57,347 nucleotides of DNA from Polyangiaceae bacterium (GTDB taxonomy: Bacteria; Myxococcota_A; Polyangia; Polyangiales; Polyangiaceae), in contig JAKLKA010000034.1 in the NCBI GenBank assembly GCA_023150915.1, positions 1 to 57,347 of the forward strand. The letters are read 5' to 3'. Positions 1 through 9,220 of the stretch are shown piece after piece. Each line of letters starts with the position of its first letter. The first letter of the stretch is position 1. The notes under the pieces were generated by a model that searched no databases, was not told the DNA's origin, and saw nothing but the letters and a program-made list of their open reading frames with translations. The position numbers and the translations under genes are program-made.

Positions 1-1071
1 GGCGGCGGCACCGGGGGCAGCGTCGGGGGCGCGCCAGGCGGCGGCGGCGCACCCACCGGTGGCGGTGGCGCCCCAGGCGGCGGCGGCGTGGGCGGCGGCA
101 CCGGCGGGACCGGCGGCGGCACCGTCGGACCCGAGAACTGCACGAACGGCGTCGACGACAACGGGGACGGCCAGGCTGACTGCGCCGATCCGAAGTGCCA
201 GCCCGGCTTCACGTGCACGGCGGCTGCGCCGTCGGGCTGGAGCGACATCGGCTATGTCGACGCCAAGCTCGGCACGACTTGCCCCGACGGGTTCTCACCC
301 GCCACCTCGCTCTACGATCAGACCACGCTCACCGCGCAGAAGGCCAGCTGTGCGTGCGGCTGCGGCACCCCGAACAACGTGCTGTGCCGCGCGCAGCTCC
401 AGTGCAACAGCGGAAGCTCGTGCAGCGGCGGTTCCGGGGTTTCGGTCTACGGCAACTGCTCGACGATCCCGACGCCCAGCCCCGGCGGAACCAATTCGTG
501 CAAGGTGAGCGAGCTCGCGGCCAGCAGCGGGCAGTGCGCCGCAAGCGTGAAGGCCACCGTCCCGCCCGTGGCCTGGAGCGCCTCGGCGCGCTCATGCACT
601 CAACCCACCGTGGGGGCGTGCAAGAACACGGGCGAGGTCTGCGTGCAGAAGCTGGCCGGGGCCAAGGGGCCGTGCGTCTCGCACCCCGGCGACGTCGCTT
701 GCCCGTCCCCGGGCCCGTACACCCAGAAGACCATCTACTTCGACGGCCAGGTGAACGACACGCGGGGCTGCTCGACCAGCGGTTGCACCTGCGGCACTCC
801 GGCCGGCGGAACGTGCGGCTGCACGTCGTCGACGTGCGGCGTGGCCGTGCTCGCGCCCAACAACTGCAGCGGCACCACTGCCCTTGCGCTGGTGCCGGTG
901 ACCGGGCAGTGCACCACGTTCTCCGACAGCGGGAACGGCGACACCAACTGGGGCGTGTTCCGCACCGGCACCGCCGTCACCAGCGCGGGCGCCTGCTCGC
1001 CGGGTGGCGGTGGCACGCCCACCGGCAGCGTGGCACCCAGCGGGCCGCTCACCGTGTGCTGCACGCCGTGA
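1..1071 (+). CDS. Cys-rich secreted/surface protein, 5' end missing
   Basis: The frame is open from the first base of the window, so the N-terminus lies upstream and 356 residues are visible. The first ~44 residues are a Gly/Thr/Ala-rich linker of the kind that follows the lipobox in many myxobacterial lipoproteins. At window residues ~47-66 comes the acidic Ca-binding-type motif NGVDDNGDGQADCADPKC, related to thrombospondin type 3 / MopE-like calcium motifs. The rest carries about 30 cysteines, which suggests an extracellular disulfide-stabilised protein. Substrate and function are unknown. It converges on the next gene; both stop codons sit inside a small inverted repeat (1071-1089). Confidence 0.8.
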   Translation, partial: GGGTGGSVGGAPGGGGAPTGGGGAPGGGGVGGGTGGTGGGTVGPENCTNGVDDNGDGQADCADPKCQPGFTCTAAAPSGWSDIGYVDAKLGTTCPDGFSPATSLYDQTTLTAQKASCACGCGTPNNVLCRAQLQCNSGSSCSGGSGVSVYGNCSTIPTPSPGGTNSCKVSELAASSGQCAASVKATVPPVAWSASARSCTQPTVGACKNTGEVCVQKLAGAKGPCVSHPGDVACPSPGPYTQKTIYFDGQVNDTRGCSTSGCTCGTPAGGTCGCTSSTCGVAVLAPNNCSGTTALALVPVTGQCTTFSDSGNGDTNWGVFRTGTAVTSAGACSPGGGGTPTGSVAPSGPLTVCCTP

Positions 1072-1087
1072 GCGGCACGAGAAGCCG

Positions 1088-2209
1088 CTAGTCCTTCGCG
1101 CGCAAGAACCCCAAGAGGTCGGGGTTGCTGCCATCGAGCTTCCAGATCCAGGCGTCCAGGTAATAGTGGGTGATCTGGGGGACGCTGAGCAGCGCGACCC
1201 AGACCGAGAGCGCGGCGCCTTCGAAGCGCAGGGTCTCGACCGACAAGAGCTTGGGCAAATAGACACGCCACACCACGCCGTCCCAGAGCGTCTCTTCCAA
1301 GATCGCGATGCCCAAAAGCACGGCATAGAAGGCGAGCCAGCGGCCCTTCTGGAACATGGCGCGCACCACCGGGCCGGTGGCTTCTGGGTGCTTCTGGAAG
1401 CGGTGCCGCGCGCGGTGCCAGACGATGGCCAAAAACTGCGGGCCGTGGAACAAATTCAAGAACGCAGCCGAGACGAAGGGGTGGTTGCTAAGGCTGATGC
1501 CGACGACCCAGCTCACCCAGCTGCACACCATCCACAGCACTTTTCCGACGTTGAGCTGACCACCGGTGGCGATCACGTGCGCCTGCCGCAGCAGCCAGGC
1601 AGCGCCGAACACACCCATGGCCAGGGTGATCTCGCTCTTGAAGGCCGAGTCGAGGCGGAAGATGAAGGACTCGCCGGCGTTGAACCAGTCGAACTGCCGT
1701 TTGGGCGAGGCATGCCAGAGCAGCACCGGCCCAATGGCACCGACCCAGAGCGTCCAGCGGTCCAGGTAATAGTCGAGGCGGTTCTTCTCGCCGGCACGCG
1801 ACTTGTAGAGCGCGATGAACCCCCACTGCTGCTGCACGAAGTGGAAGATGGCCACATACGCCAACAGCGACCAGAACAGCGCGGCCGAGTGGCTGTGCAC
1901 GCGGTAGGCGACGAAGAAGCTCAAGAGCGGCGTGAGCCCCAAGAGCAGGCGCCGCTTCGCCAGCACCTCGCGGTCGAAGTAGGTGAGATAAATGGTGGCC
2001 CAGACGTGGGTCACGTCGAAGGCGACGATCACGATCAGGAAGGCCCAAAGGGGCAGCGCCCCTTGCCAGGCCTCGCGCACGGTGAGCAGCGACGCCAGCG
2101 CCGCCACCATCGGCAACGCCAGCATGGCGACATCGAATTTCTGCGAAACCAACCAGCGCAGAGCCCGTGACGGGTCCGGCGCAGCGAGTGCGGTTGCTTC
2201 CGGGGTCAT
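1088..2209 (-). CDS. Polytopic membrane protein of unknown function
   Basis: A 373-residue protein with roughly eight to ten hydrophobic segments spread over its length. A conserved-looking stretch DVTHVWATIYLTYFD near residues 65-80 and several His residues (FHFVQQQWG, LFHGPQFL) may form an intramembrane site, but I do not recognise the family. I chose ATG 2209 because it overlaps the stop of the upstream glucosidase gene as ATGA (2206-2209), the usual sign of translational coupling; the frame stays open further upstream but would then run antisense through that gene. The coupling suggests co-expression with the secreted glycosidase. Confidence 0.8.
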   Translation of the reverse strand: MTPEATALAAPDPSRALRWLVSQKFDVAMLALPMVAALASLLTVREAWQGALPLWAFLIVIVAFDVTHVWATIYLTYFDREVLAKRRLLLGLTPLLSFFVAYRVHSHSAALFWSLLAYVAIFHFVQQQWGFIALYKSRAGEKNRLDYYLDRWTLWVGAIGPVLLWHASPKRQFDWFNAGESFIFRLDSAFKSEITLAMGVFGAAWLLRQAHVIATGGQLNVGKVLWMVCSWVSWVVGISLSNHPFVSAAFLNLFHGPQFLAIVWHRARHRFQKHPEATGPVVRAMFQKGRWLAFYAVLLGIAILEETLWDGVVWRVYLPKLLSVETLRFEGAALSVWVALLSVPQITHYYLDAWIWKLDGSNPDLLGFLRAKD

Positions 2210-3852
2210 GGCGCCGAGTATTTGGTGCAGGGCCCTTCTTCGGGCGGGGTGCCTTCGACGGTCATCGGGCCTTTGCCACCGTGCTTGCGTCGCAGCGCTC
2301 GGCTCAGCGTGCGCCCGGCGGTGATCTCGGAGAGCACGTCCGCGCCCAGCGTGGGCGTGCGCTCGTAGGTCTGGTAGTCGACGCTGAAGAGGCCGAAGCG
2401 CGGCTCGAAGCCCTCGGCCCACTCGAAGTTGTCGAACAGGGACCAGTGGTAGTAGCCGCGCACGTCCACGCCCGCGTCCCGGGCGGCCTGGATGTGCTCG
2501 AGGGCGCGCACGATGTTCTCGGCCCGACGCTCGCCGACCAAGGTACCGATGCCGCCCTCGCTGACCACCAGCGGCAGCCCGGGGTAACGCTTGCCGAAGG
2601 CACCGAGCACCGTCTCGAGCCCCGGTGCATGGTGCTCGTACCCCATGGTCGGCACGCAATAGCTGCGATCGATGGGTGCGATGCACGAGCCGAAGTCGAA
2701 GCCCGAGAAGCAAGGGGTGAGCTTCAGCACCGGCAGCAGCCCGCCGCTGCCGGTGACGCCCGCGCGGAAGTAGTATTGCAAGCCCAACCAGTCGAGCTTG
2801 CCTTTGAAGTCGGGCCGGCTCTCTTCCAGCTTGCCGTCCAGATCGTTGTCGAACGCGCCCTCGATCAGCGCATCGACCAGCAGGTAGTGGAAGAAGAGCT
2901 GCAGGCGATCCCGCGCGGCCAAGTCTTCGGGATCTTCGCTCGGCTGGTTCTCGCGGGCGGGCACCCAATCCGCGACTGCCAGCGAAAACCCGACGCTGGC
3001 CGCTTCGCCGTCGCCGTCGGCATCGTGGGTGTCCGCCTTCTTCAGCGCGTCGTAGGCCGCCACGTGGCCCGAAAGGTAGTCGCGCACCACCGGCACGAAC
3101 TTCTCGGTCAAGGCCATCAGGTACGACTTGCCAGGCGGAAACATGCCCACACCGTGGGAGGCCACGAGATAGTTGATGGGCTCGTTGACCGTGCCAAAGT
3201 CGTCGACCCGATCACCGAACCGCTGCCCGATCAGCTGGGCGTGCTCCGCGAGCTCTTCGATCACCAGCGGGCCCCCCTGCGGGTGCCCGAAGCCGCACAG
3301 GTTGTCGTCCGTGGGCCCCTTGGCGCACTCGAGGTCGCGCGGGTCGTCCACCCACACGGGGTTCGAGAAGTGGTGCAGGGTTATCATCGGGCGGATCCCC
3401 TTGGCGATCAGCGTGTCGATGAACTTCCCGTACTGCGCCAGGGCGGCTTCGTCGATCTGGTCGCGCTTCGGCTCGACGCGGGCCCACTCGATGCTGAAGC
3501 GATACGAGTCGAGGCCGAGGCTCTCGATCAGCGCGACGTCGTCGAGCATCTTGGTCCAGCCCTTCGATGCGTCGCCGACGAAGGTGTGCTCGCCAAGCCC
3601 GCCCTGTGCCTTCGACTGCGTGAACAGGTACCAATCGGTGTTCGGGTTCTGATCTTCGATCTGCGTGGCGGCGCTGGCCGCGCCGAAGCGGAAGCTGCCC
3701 TTGCCGGCCTCGGTGCTCAGGCTCCCCGCAGCCGGGAACGCGATGTCGCTGCCGCCCTGGGCCGCCGGGTCCTCGCTGCCGCAACCCCCGCAGGCCAGGC
3801 CCAGGGCCAAACTTGCTCCAATCGCCAACCTGCACACCTGAACACCCGCCAT
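2206..3852 (-). CDS. Glycoside hydrolase family 1 (beta-glucosidase-like) lipoprotein
   Basis: A 548-residue GH1 enzyme with a signal sequence and a Cys near residue 21 (LGLACGGC), so probably a lipid-anchored or periplasmic enzyme. The (beta/alpha)8 barrel starts at about residue 50 (FRFGAASAATQIE). The acid/base Glu is E224 in TVNEP. The nucleophile is E432 in VVSEGGIG, where GH1 enzymes normally show I/V-T-E-N-G, so the Asn after the nucleophile is replaced. GYYHWSLFDNFEWAEGF near residue 475 is the typical GH1 aglycone/glycone-binding segment. It should hydrolyse beta-linked glucosides or related sugars outside the cytoplasm. It is the first gene of a pair with the downstream membrane protein (4-nt overlap). 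GH1 membership is secure; the substrate is not. Confidence 0.93.
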   Translation of the reverse strand: MAGVQVCRLAIGASLALGLACGGCGSEDPAAQGGSDIAFPAAGSLSTEAGKGSFRFGAASAATQIEDQNPNTDWYLFTQSKAQGGLGEHTFVGDASKGWTKMLDDVALIESLGLDSYRFSIEWARVEPKRDQIDEAALAQYGKFIDTLIAKGIRPMITLHHFSNPVWVDDPRDLECAKGPTDDNLCGFGHPQGGPLVIEELAEHAQLIGQRFGDRVDDFGTVNEPINYLVASHGVGMFPPGKSYLMALTEKFVPVVRDYLSGHVAAYDALKKADTHDADGDGEAASVGFSLAVADWVPARENQPSEDPEDLAARDRLQLFFHYLLVDALIEGAFDNDLDGKLEESRPDFKGKLDWLGLQYYFRAGVTGSGGLLPVLKLTPCFSGFDFGSCIAPIDRSYCVPTMGYEHHAPGLETVLGAFGKRYPGLPLVVSEGGIGTLVGERRAENIVRALEHIQAARDAGVDVRGYYHWSLFDNFEWAEGFEPRFGLFSVDYQTYERTPTLGADVLSEITAGRTLSRALRRKHGGKGPMTVEGTPPEEGPCTKYSAP

Positions 3853-3940
3853 GCTGGCCAGTTCTTTACCGCAGTTTTGCGGCTTTGGCCTGTCCGATGC
3901 CCTTTACGGCCCCGCGCGGAAGTGACAAACCTCAGGCGAG

Positions 3941-5527
3941 GTGGATCCCAAGACCGCGCTCGCGCCTGGCGTCGTCATCGCAGATCGGTTCCGCGTCGAC
4001 GAGACCATCACCTTCGAGGGTGCGGCGCCCGCTTTTCTGGCGACGGATCTCGAGACCGAGGGCCGGCTTCTGGTCTTCGAGACCACCCTGGCCGAGGCCG
4101 ACGCGCTGCGGCCGGGGGTCGCGGTGTCGCACCCGCACCTGGCCACGGTGGCCGGGCTGGTCGCCCACGGCGAGCGCGACGTGCTCCTGGCCCAGCACGA
4201 GCCCGGGCTCTCGCTCCCGGCGTTCACCGAGGGCAATACGTCCCTGTCCAAGGTCGACGCGGTGCGCTTCGCCCTGCGGATCTTCGACGCGGTTCAGGCC
4301 TTGCACCAGGCGGGCTCGGCCCACGGCTTCTTGCGCCCGGCCAGCATCGTCATGGAGCCGGAAGATCGTCCGCGCCCCGTGGTGGCGTTTGCCCCGGCTC
4401 CGCTGCAAGCATCGGCCTATCGCTCCCCCGAGCGGGGAGAGGGCGGCGCCCCATCCATCGCCGACGACGCTTGGGCGGCAGGCGCGCTCTTGTATCGCAT
4501 GCTGCTCGGCGCCGACCCACCCGCGAAGGGGCTGAGCACCGAAGACGACCTCGCCAGCGCGGGCGTGGACGATCCCTTGTTGCGGACCGCGCTCTTCCAC
4601 GCGCTGTGCGCCGACCCGTCTCGCCGCAGCGACACCTTGCAGCCCCTGCGGCGAGAGCTCGCGCGCTGGTTCTCGGACCACGCCGGCGATGGGTCGAGCC
4701 ACTCGAGCACGATGGGGCGCCCGCCGCCGCCACTGCCGGCGAACATCACCGGCCCGAGCGCCAGCCGGCCCCCGCCGCCGCCGATCTCGGGCGCTCCGCC
4801 GATCTCGCGCTCGACGGCCACCGAGCTCACCCCGCGCAAGAAGAAGTCCGGACCGCTGGTCTTCGCCGCCGTGGCCGCGGTGCTGGGCCTGGGCGCGGCC
4901 TGGGGCGTCTCGGCCTGGCGGTCGCGGCCGAAGGTCACGGTGATCACCACCTCGGCACCCCAGGAGGCGCCCGCGCCGACCGCGCCTTCGGCGGTCAGCT
5001 TGGGTGAGGTGGCCGTCACGGGCGAGAGCGAGGGCGACGGTGGCGCCGACCGCTCACTGTCCTGCGTCGCGGCGAACTTCCCGAAGGACACGTTCAAGAA
5101 GGCGCCTGATCTGCGCTGGCTGTGCGCAGAGTCGGACCCTCGGGCCGGCGGCGAGAAGCTGCGCGTGGCGGTGGTTCAGGGTGCCGCCGGCGGCGCGCCT
5201 TCGGAGGCGCAGCAGCTCTTCTCGAAGCTCGGGTGGCACGAGATGACCGCCTTCGGCGTGATCCACGCGAGCTGCTGCAACGAGCAACAACCCTTGAGCC
5301 TGCCCGAGCCGAGCCCGGGGTGCGAGCCGCTGGTCAAGGCCATCGACGGCATCGCCAAGGCCGTGACCGCCAAGCAGCCGATCGACGAAGCGCTGGCCGC
5401 GTTCGGCAAGGCGGCTCGCTGTGAAGCCGACGCGAAGAAGGCCGCGCAATACCGGCGCACGCAGGCCCCGCAGCCGAGCGAAGACGCGGCGCTCAAGGAT
5501 CTGCTGAAGAGCGTCTCTGCCCCCTGA
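3941..5527 (+). CDS. Membrane-anchored pseudokinase (degenerate Hanks-type kinase)
   Basis: A 528-residue protein from GTG 3941, preceded by AGGCGAG. Residues ~10-250 follow the Ser/Thr kinase fold (FRVDETITFEGAAPAFLATD, then SPHLATVAGLV, LALRIFDAVQALHQAGSAHGFLRPASIV, YRSPE, DDAWAAGALLYRMLLG). The catalytic residues are gone: the VAIK Lys is Thr (VFETT), HRDLKPxN reads HGFLRPAS (128-135), and DFG reads AFA. A Pro-rich linker (~265-300) leads to one transmembrane helix (~304-327). A C-terminal ~200-residue domain with Cys residues, including a CC pair, follows and probably lies outside the membrane. It likely binds or scaffolds rather than phosphorylates. The small membrane protein gene starts 15 nt downstream, so the two are probably co-transcribed. 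Confidence 0.85.
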   Translation: MDPKTALAPGVVIADRFRVDETITFEGAAPAFLATDLETEGRLLVFETTLAEADALRPGVAVSHPHLATVAGLVAHGERDVLLAQHEPGLSLPAFTEGNTSLSKVDAVRFALRIFDAVQALHQAGSAHGFLRPASIVMEPEDRPRPVVAFAPAPLQASAYRSPERGEGGAPSIADDAWAAGALLYRMLLGADPPAKGLSTEDDLASAGVDDPLLRTALFHALCADPSRRSDTLQPLRRELARWFSDHAGDGSSHSSTMGRPPPPLPANITGPSASRPPPPPISGAPPISRSTATELTPRKKKSGPLVFAAVAAVLGLGAAWGVSAWRSRPKVTVITTSAPQEAPAPTAPSAVSLGEVAVTGESEGDGGADRSLSCVAANFPKDTFKKAPDLRWLCAESDPRAGGEKLRVAVVQGAAGGAPSEAQQLFSKLGWHEMTAFGVIHASCCNEQQPLSLPEPSPGCEPLVKAIDGIAKAVTAKQPIDEALAAFGKAARCEADAKKAAQYRRTQAPQPSEDAALKDLLKSVSAP

Positions 5528-5542
5528 CGCGCGGCCCGAGCC

Positions 5543-5833
5543 ATGGCGGTCCTGTTGGTCAGCATCGAGCTGGCACTGGGGATCCTGGTGCCGTGGTGGA
5601 TCGTGCGTCGCGATCTGAAGAAGCTGGAAGGCGAGCGCCTGGCCCGAGCCTGGAACGACGCGAGCTTCTGGAGCGCGATCGTGCTGTTCGGGCCCCTCTC
5701 GCTGCCGTTTCACTTCACCAAGACGCGACGGTCGCTGCTCGGCTTCGTGCTCGGGCTCGTCTGGATGGTGGCCGCGTTTCTGGCGATCGGGCTCTTGGGT
5801 TCGGGGCTCGCGCTGCTGTTTGGCGTGGAGTGA
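5543..5833 (+). CDS. Small two/three-helix membrane protein
   Basis: A 96-residue protein with a hydrophobic N-terminal helix (LLVSIELALGILVPWWIV), a basic/amphipathic middle (RRDLKKLEGERLARAW) and two further hydrophobic stretches. I do not recognise the family. It starts 15 nt after the pseudokinase stop, so it is probably in the same transcript and may be its membrane partner (inference). Confidence 0.7.
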   Translation: MAVLLVSIELALGILVPWWIVRRDLKKLEGERLARAWNDASFWSAIVLFGPLSLPFHFTKTRRSLLGFVLGLVWMVAAFLAIGLLGSGLALLFGVE

Positions 5834-5857
5834 GTGCCAACGCGTGCGGCGCGAGTG

Positions 5858-7105
5858 CTACGACCCCTGGCAGGGAACCTGGATGTCGACCTTGCCGTTC
5901 GGATCGGCCTGAATCGTGGTGCACGAGGTGGGGCAGAGCTCGATGGTCTTCGGGCTCGCGTTGTTGTCGTAGAACCACCCGGCGCCGCTGCACGCCGTCT
6001 TGTCGTTGGCCTTGGGCAGGGGTGAGCCCGAGCCCGAGCCCGGCGTATAGATCACCTTGACCTTGCCCGGGTCGATCAGCCCGCCATCGGCCTTCGGCAT
6101 GGCAAAGGTGCAGCCGATGAGCTTGCCCTGGATGTTCTTCATCGCCGCCAAGAACTGCGCAGAACCGCCGGCCGTCCCGACGTTGAAGGCCTGCCCGCCG
6201 CCCGCCGTGGCCCACGAGTTCAGGTTGGTCGACATGGTCGTGTCGGGGTCGATGCCGATCACGAAGGTGCGAACCGACGGGCTGCCGGTGAACCCTGCCG
6301 CCACCGCCGCTTGCACGCCCGCCGCCGTCTCGCCGGTGCAGCCGGCCGCCCCGGGCAGGCCGTCGGTGGCCAAGACGATGGCAACGGTGTGCGACGGGTT
6401 GGCAGTCTTGTGCGCCTTCGCGAAGGTCACGGCGCCCTTCGCCGCCGACTCGGTGGGCGTGCCCACGCCCAGCACCGGTGCGTTGGCGTTCATGGTGCTC
6501 TGCAGCGTGAGCGCATGCCCCGTGGCCGAGCCGGGGAGTGGGGCCATGGCCACCAGTGGCGTGGAGTAGCTGGCAGGCTGACACGCGCTCTTGGTCGGGT
6601 GCGCGAACATGGTCAGCGCGATGCCCATGCCGGCCGTGCTCGCGCTCTGGAAGAACGCATTCAGCGCGTCGCGCACCGGCGGCCAGCGCAGCGGACCGAG
6701 CGACGGATTGACCATCGAGCCGGAGCGGTCGAGCACCACGTACAGATCCAGCGGCACCGGCTCGGCCTTGATGGTGACCGCCGCGCACGCTTCACCGCCG
6801 CTGTCGTCTTCGGCGGGGCCGTCGTAGCTGAAGCTCACGTCCGCCAGACCGGCGTCGGCGCCGCTGCCGCCGCTGCCACCGCCGGCGGCGCTTCCGGCTG
6901 CGCCGCCGCCACCGGCTTGACCACCGCCACCCGCAGCGCCGCCGCCACCCGCGACGCCGCCAGCGGCGCTGCCGCCACCGGAGCCGGTGATGGCACCACT
7001 GCCGCCGCCACCCGCGGTGCCACCGCCGTCACCACCGGCGCTGCACGCCGCGAACCCCGCCGTCGCCACGCCGACCAAACCCATCGTGAGCCACCGACGC
7101 GCCAT
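5858..7105 (-). CDS. VWA-domain lipoprotein
   Basis: A 415-residue protein. The signal peptide ends at lipobox-like FAAC (C21). A Gly/Ala/Ser-rich linker of about 75 residues follows, then a von Willebrand factor A domain whose MIDAS motif DRSGSM starts at D126 (VVLDRSGSM). A second conserved acidic VWA strand is seen in AIVLATDGLPG, then TFVIGIDPDT. The C-terminal part holds paired Cys residues (CSGAGWF, LCPTSCTT). It should be an outer-leaflet metal-dependent binding protein. The neighbouring minus-strand gene upstream is another Gly-linker lipoprotein, 39 nt away. Confidence 0.88.
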   Translation of the reverse strand: MARRWLTMGLVGVATAGFAACSAGGDGGGTAGGGGSGAITGSGGGSAAGGVAGGGGAAGGGGQAGGGGAAGSAAGGGSGGSGADAGLADVSFSYDGPAEDDSGGEACAAVTIKAEPVPLDLYVVLDRSGSMVNPSLGPLRWPPVRDALNAFFQSASTAGMGIALTMFAHPTKSACQPASYSTPLVAMAPLPGSATGHALTLQSTMNANAPVLGVGTPTESAAKGAVTFAKAHKTANPSHTVAIVLATDGLPGAAGCTGETAAGVQAAVAAGFTGSPSVRTFVIGIDPDTTMSTNLNSWATAGGGQAFNVGTAGGSAQFLAAMKNIQGKLIGCTFAMPKADGGLIDPGKVKVIYTPGSGSGSPLPKANDKTACSGAGWFYDNNASPKTIELCPTSCTTIQADPNGKVDIQVPCQGS

Positions 7106-7144
7106 GCAGGCATTTTCGCATGGCGCCGGGCCCGCGCCAACTGC

Positions 7145-7813
7145 TCACGGGCCGACGATGGTGATCCGGCAGTGCCCATCGGGCCCACAATAGGGCAGCG
7201 ACGGCTTCGGGTAGGGCGGTGGAGCACACGGCGGACAGGCGCCGCCGTTCGGCTCGCACACCTGGGCCTCGAGGTTCGCGTTCTTGTTGTAGGTGATCAG
7301 CGAGTCCGGGCCCATGGGGCTGCAGCTCTCGCAGCAACCGCTGCCCCAGCGCAGGCGGCAGTCGCCGTCCGACGTGCAGGCAGAGAGCTCGTCCGTGCGC
7401 AGATCCAGCGCGGTGCACTGCCCGGTCCGACACAGCGCCAGGTAGTTCGGGTTGTCGTACGACATGCACCCCGGGCACGCGATGTCGCCCTGGCAGAGCT
7501 GGGACTCGAGCTGCTGCAGCTTGCTGCCGTTCACCGCCTGCCAGCCGCTCAGCGGCGCGTTCGGATCGCAATAGCCGCCGCAGCAATTCTTGGCGAAGAG
7601 CGTGCACGTCCCGGGCGAGTCGCAGGCCGTCAGCCCCGTCACGTTGCCCGTGCCGCCGGTGGCCGTGCCGCCGGTGCCCGAGCCGCCGCTTCCGCCCGTG
7701 CTGGATCCACCCGTCGCACTCCCGCCGGTCCCTTTCCCATCGGTCGCCGTCGAGCCACCGCACGCGACTGCCACCGCCCAAGAGCCGATGACCAAGATGA
7801 ATGCGCCTCGCAT
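7145..7813 (-). CDS. Cys-rich lipoprotein with Gly/Thr linker
   Basis: A 222-residue protein with a signal peptide and C18 as the likely lipidated Cys (AVAVAC). A GGSATGGSSTGGSGG-type linker follows, then about 130 residues with some 20 Cys (NCCGGYCD, IACPGC, GCCESC, ACPPC). No catalytic signature is recognised; the spacing fits a disulfide-rich extracellular domain. Its position directly upstream of the VWA lipoprotein on the same strand suggests one transcript. Confidence 0.8.
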   Translation of the reverse strand: MRGAFILVIGSWAVAVACGGSTATDGKGTGGSATGGSSTGGSGGSGTGGTATGGTGNVTGLTACDSPGTCTLFAKNCCGGYCDPNAPLSGWQAVNGSKLQQLESQLCQGDIACPGCMSYDNPNYLALCRTGQCTALDLRTDELSACTSDGDCRLRWGSGCCESCSPMGPDSLITYNKNANLEAQVCEPNGGACPPCAPPPYPKPSLPYCGPDGHCRITIVGP

Positions 7814-7879
7814 CTCGTGATCTTATGCGGCGTTCGCGAACGCGTGCAGGCTTTCTTCGGAAGACCAGCCGCCAAGTCG

Positions 7880-9040
7880 TCAAATCAGCTCGCGCACGCG
7901 GCCCCCGGCGGCCAGCACCCGCGCGATCTGCAGCAGGGTGCTCGCCTCGCGCCCCAGGGCCAGGGGCGATGGGCGACCCGCGCCGGTGTGCCCGTAGAGC
8001 CCCGTCAAGAGCAGCCGCGAGGGCACGCGACCGCGCGCGGCTGCGTGGAGCTTCTCGGCTTCGCCCCAGGGGATGACGTCGTCGTCGCGCCCGTGGCACA
8101 CCACGACGGGACACTGGATGCGGCCGAGCGCCGACCGCGGGCTGGCAAACGTCGCGGCTTGCCCGGCCCGTTCGAGCGCCGACTCGATCAGGGCCGCGCC
8201 GCCTTCGCGCACACCGCAGCCGATCAAGAACAGCTCGCGCGCTTCGGGTGCGACGCGCGGGGCCAGCTGCTCGGCGAACGGCCCGAGTCGCCCGGGCGCC
8301 TTGAGCTCCATCCGGCCCCACGTGCGATACGTCATCTCGCGCCAGGCCTCGGCGAGTGGCACGTGGTGCTCGATGGGAACGTCGAGCCAAGGCAGCACGT
8401 TCAGGAACAGCGCAGGCTGGTTCAGCGGATCGTGCGCGAGCTGCTGGTCGCCTCCGGGGCGACGCATCACGCCGTCCACGCAGAAGCGGATCGCGGCGTC
8501 GAAGTCCGCATAGCCCCCGAAGGCGATCACCGCGTCCGCCAGCTCGGGCACGCGCGCGGCGACCTCGAGCGCAGGCCAGGAACCGAACGAGATGCTGAAC
8601 AACGTGAACCGCTCGCCGGGCGCCATGCGGCGGCCCAGCTCACGCGCCACGAGCTCGAGATCGTCCACCGCGCTCGGGTGCACGACCAGCTCGGCATAGG
8701 TCGGGAGCGTGGGGACCACGACCCGAAACCCGGCGTGGGCCAGCACCCGGCAGAAGCGCTCGAACCGGGGGTCTTCGGGGCCGTCGAAGTGCAGGCCCGG
8801 CACCACCAAGAACGTGCCTACGGTCGGGCCGGCCGAGCGGAGCTCGTGCACCTCGAGCTGGGTGGTCGCGCCGGGTGGGCGGCGCGCGCCAGCCTTTCGA
8901 CCGCGCCTGCCGGGAACGTCGCCCGCCCGAAGCAGCCAGCGACCGCGGCGGACGCCCCGGGGCATGGCGCGGGGCGGGGCCCACGGACCGAGCCACTCGA
9001 GCAGCAGCGCCAGGGCCCGGAGCTGGTCCACCTGCATCAC
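7880..9040 (-). CDS. Alpha/beta-hydrolase fold protein
   Basis: A 386-residue protein without a signal peptide; the first ~60 residues are basic and poorly conserved-looking. The core has the alpha/beta-hydrolase order: oxyanion strand TFLVVPGLHF, nucleophile S151 in FSISFGS (the usual G-x-S-x-G with its first Gly replaced by Ser), acid D321 in CHGRDDDVIP and base H351 in LYGHTGAG. All three triad residues are present, so it is probably an active esterase or peptidase-like hydrolase of unknown substrate. An ATG or GTG downstream of residue 1 could be the true start given the atypical N-terminus. Confidence 0.8.
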   Translation of the reverse strand: MMQVDQLRALALLLEWLGPWAPPRAMPRGVRRGRWLLRAGDVPGRRGRKAGARRPPGATTQLEVHELRSAGPTVGTFLVVPGLHFDGPEDPRFERFCRVLAHAGFRVVVPTLPTYAELVVHPSAVDDLELVARELGRRMAPGERFTLFSISFGSWPALEVAARVPELADAVIAFGGYADFDAAIRFCVDGVMRRPGGDQQLAHDPLNQPALFLNVLPWLDVPIEHHVPLAEAWREMTYRTWGRMELKAPGRLGPFAEQLAPRVAPEARELFLIGCGVREGGAALIESALERAGQAATFASPRSALGRIQCPVVVCHGRDDDVIPWGEAEKLHAAARGRVPSRLLLTGLYGHTGAGRPSPLALGREASTLLQIARVLAAGGRVRELI

Positions 9041-9220
9041 TGTCGGGGAATATCACCCGGCGAAACGGGAGTCATTCTGACGACATCGCGGCCGGGCTTG
9101 CGGCGCGGCGGTTTTGGCGTGAAGAGGCCGCCCGGTCGGCGCGTCCAAGGGGTAAGGGCCCCATCGCTCGGGCGTCCCGCCAAGTCGGCCAGGCCGACCC
9201 CAACGCATGAGGGAGCATCC

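Noticed and set aside
1071-1089. Inverted repeat AGCGGC-acgagaa-GCCGCT between convergent stops as a terminator
   Set aside because: Only six base pairs and no T-run; such hairpins are frequent by chance at this GC content.
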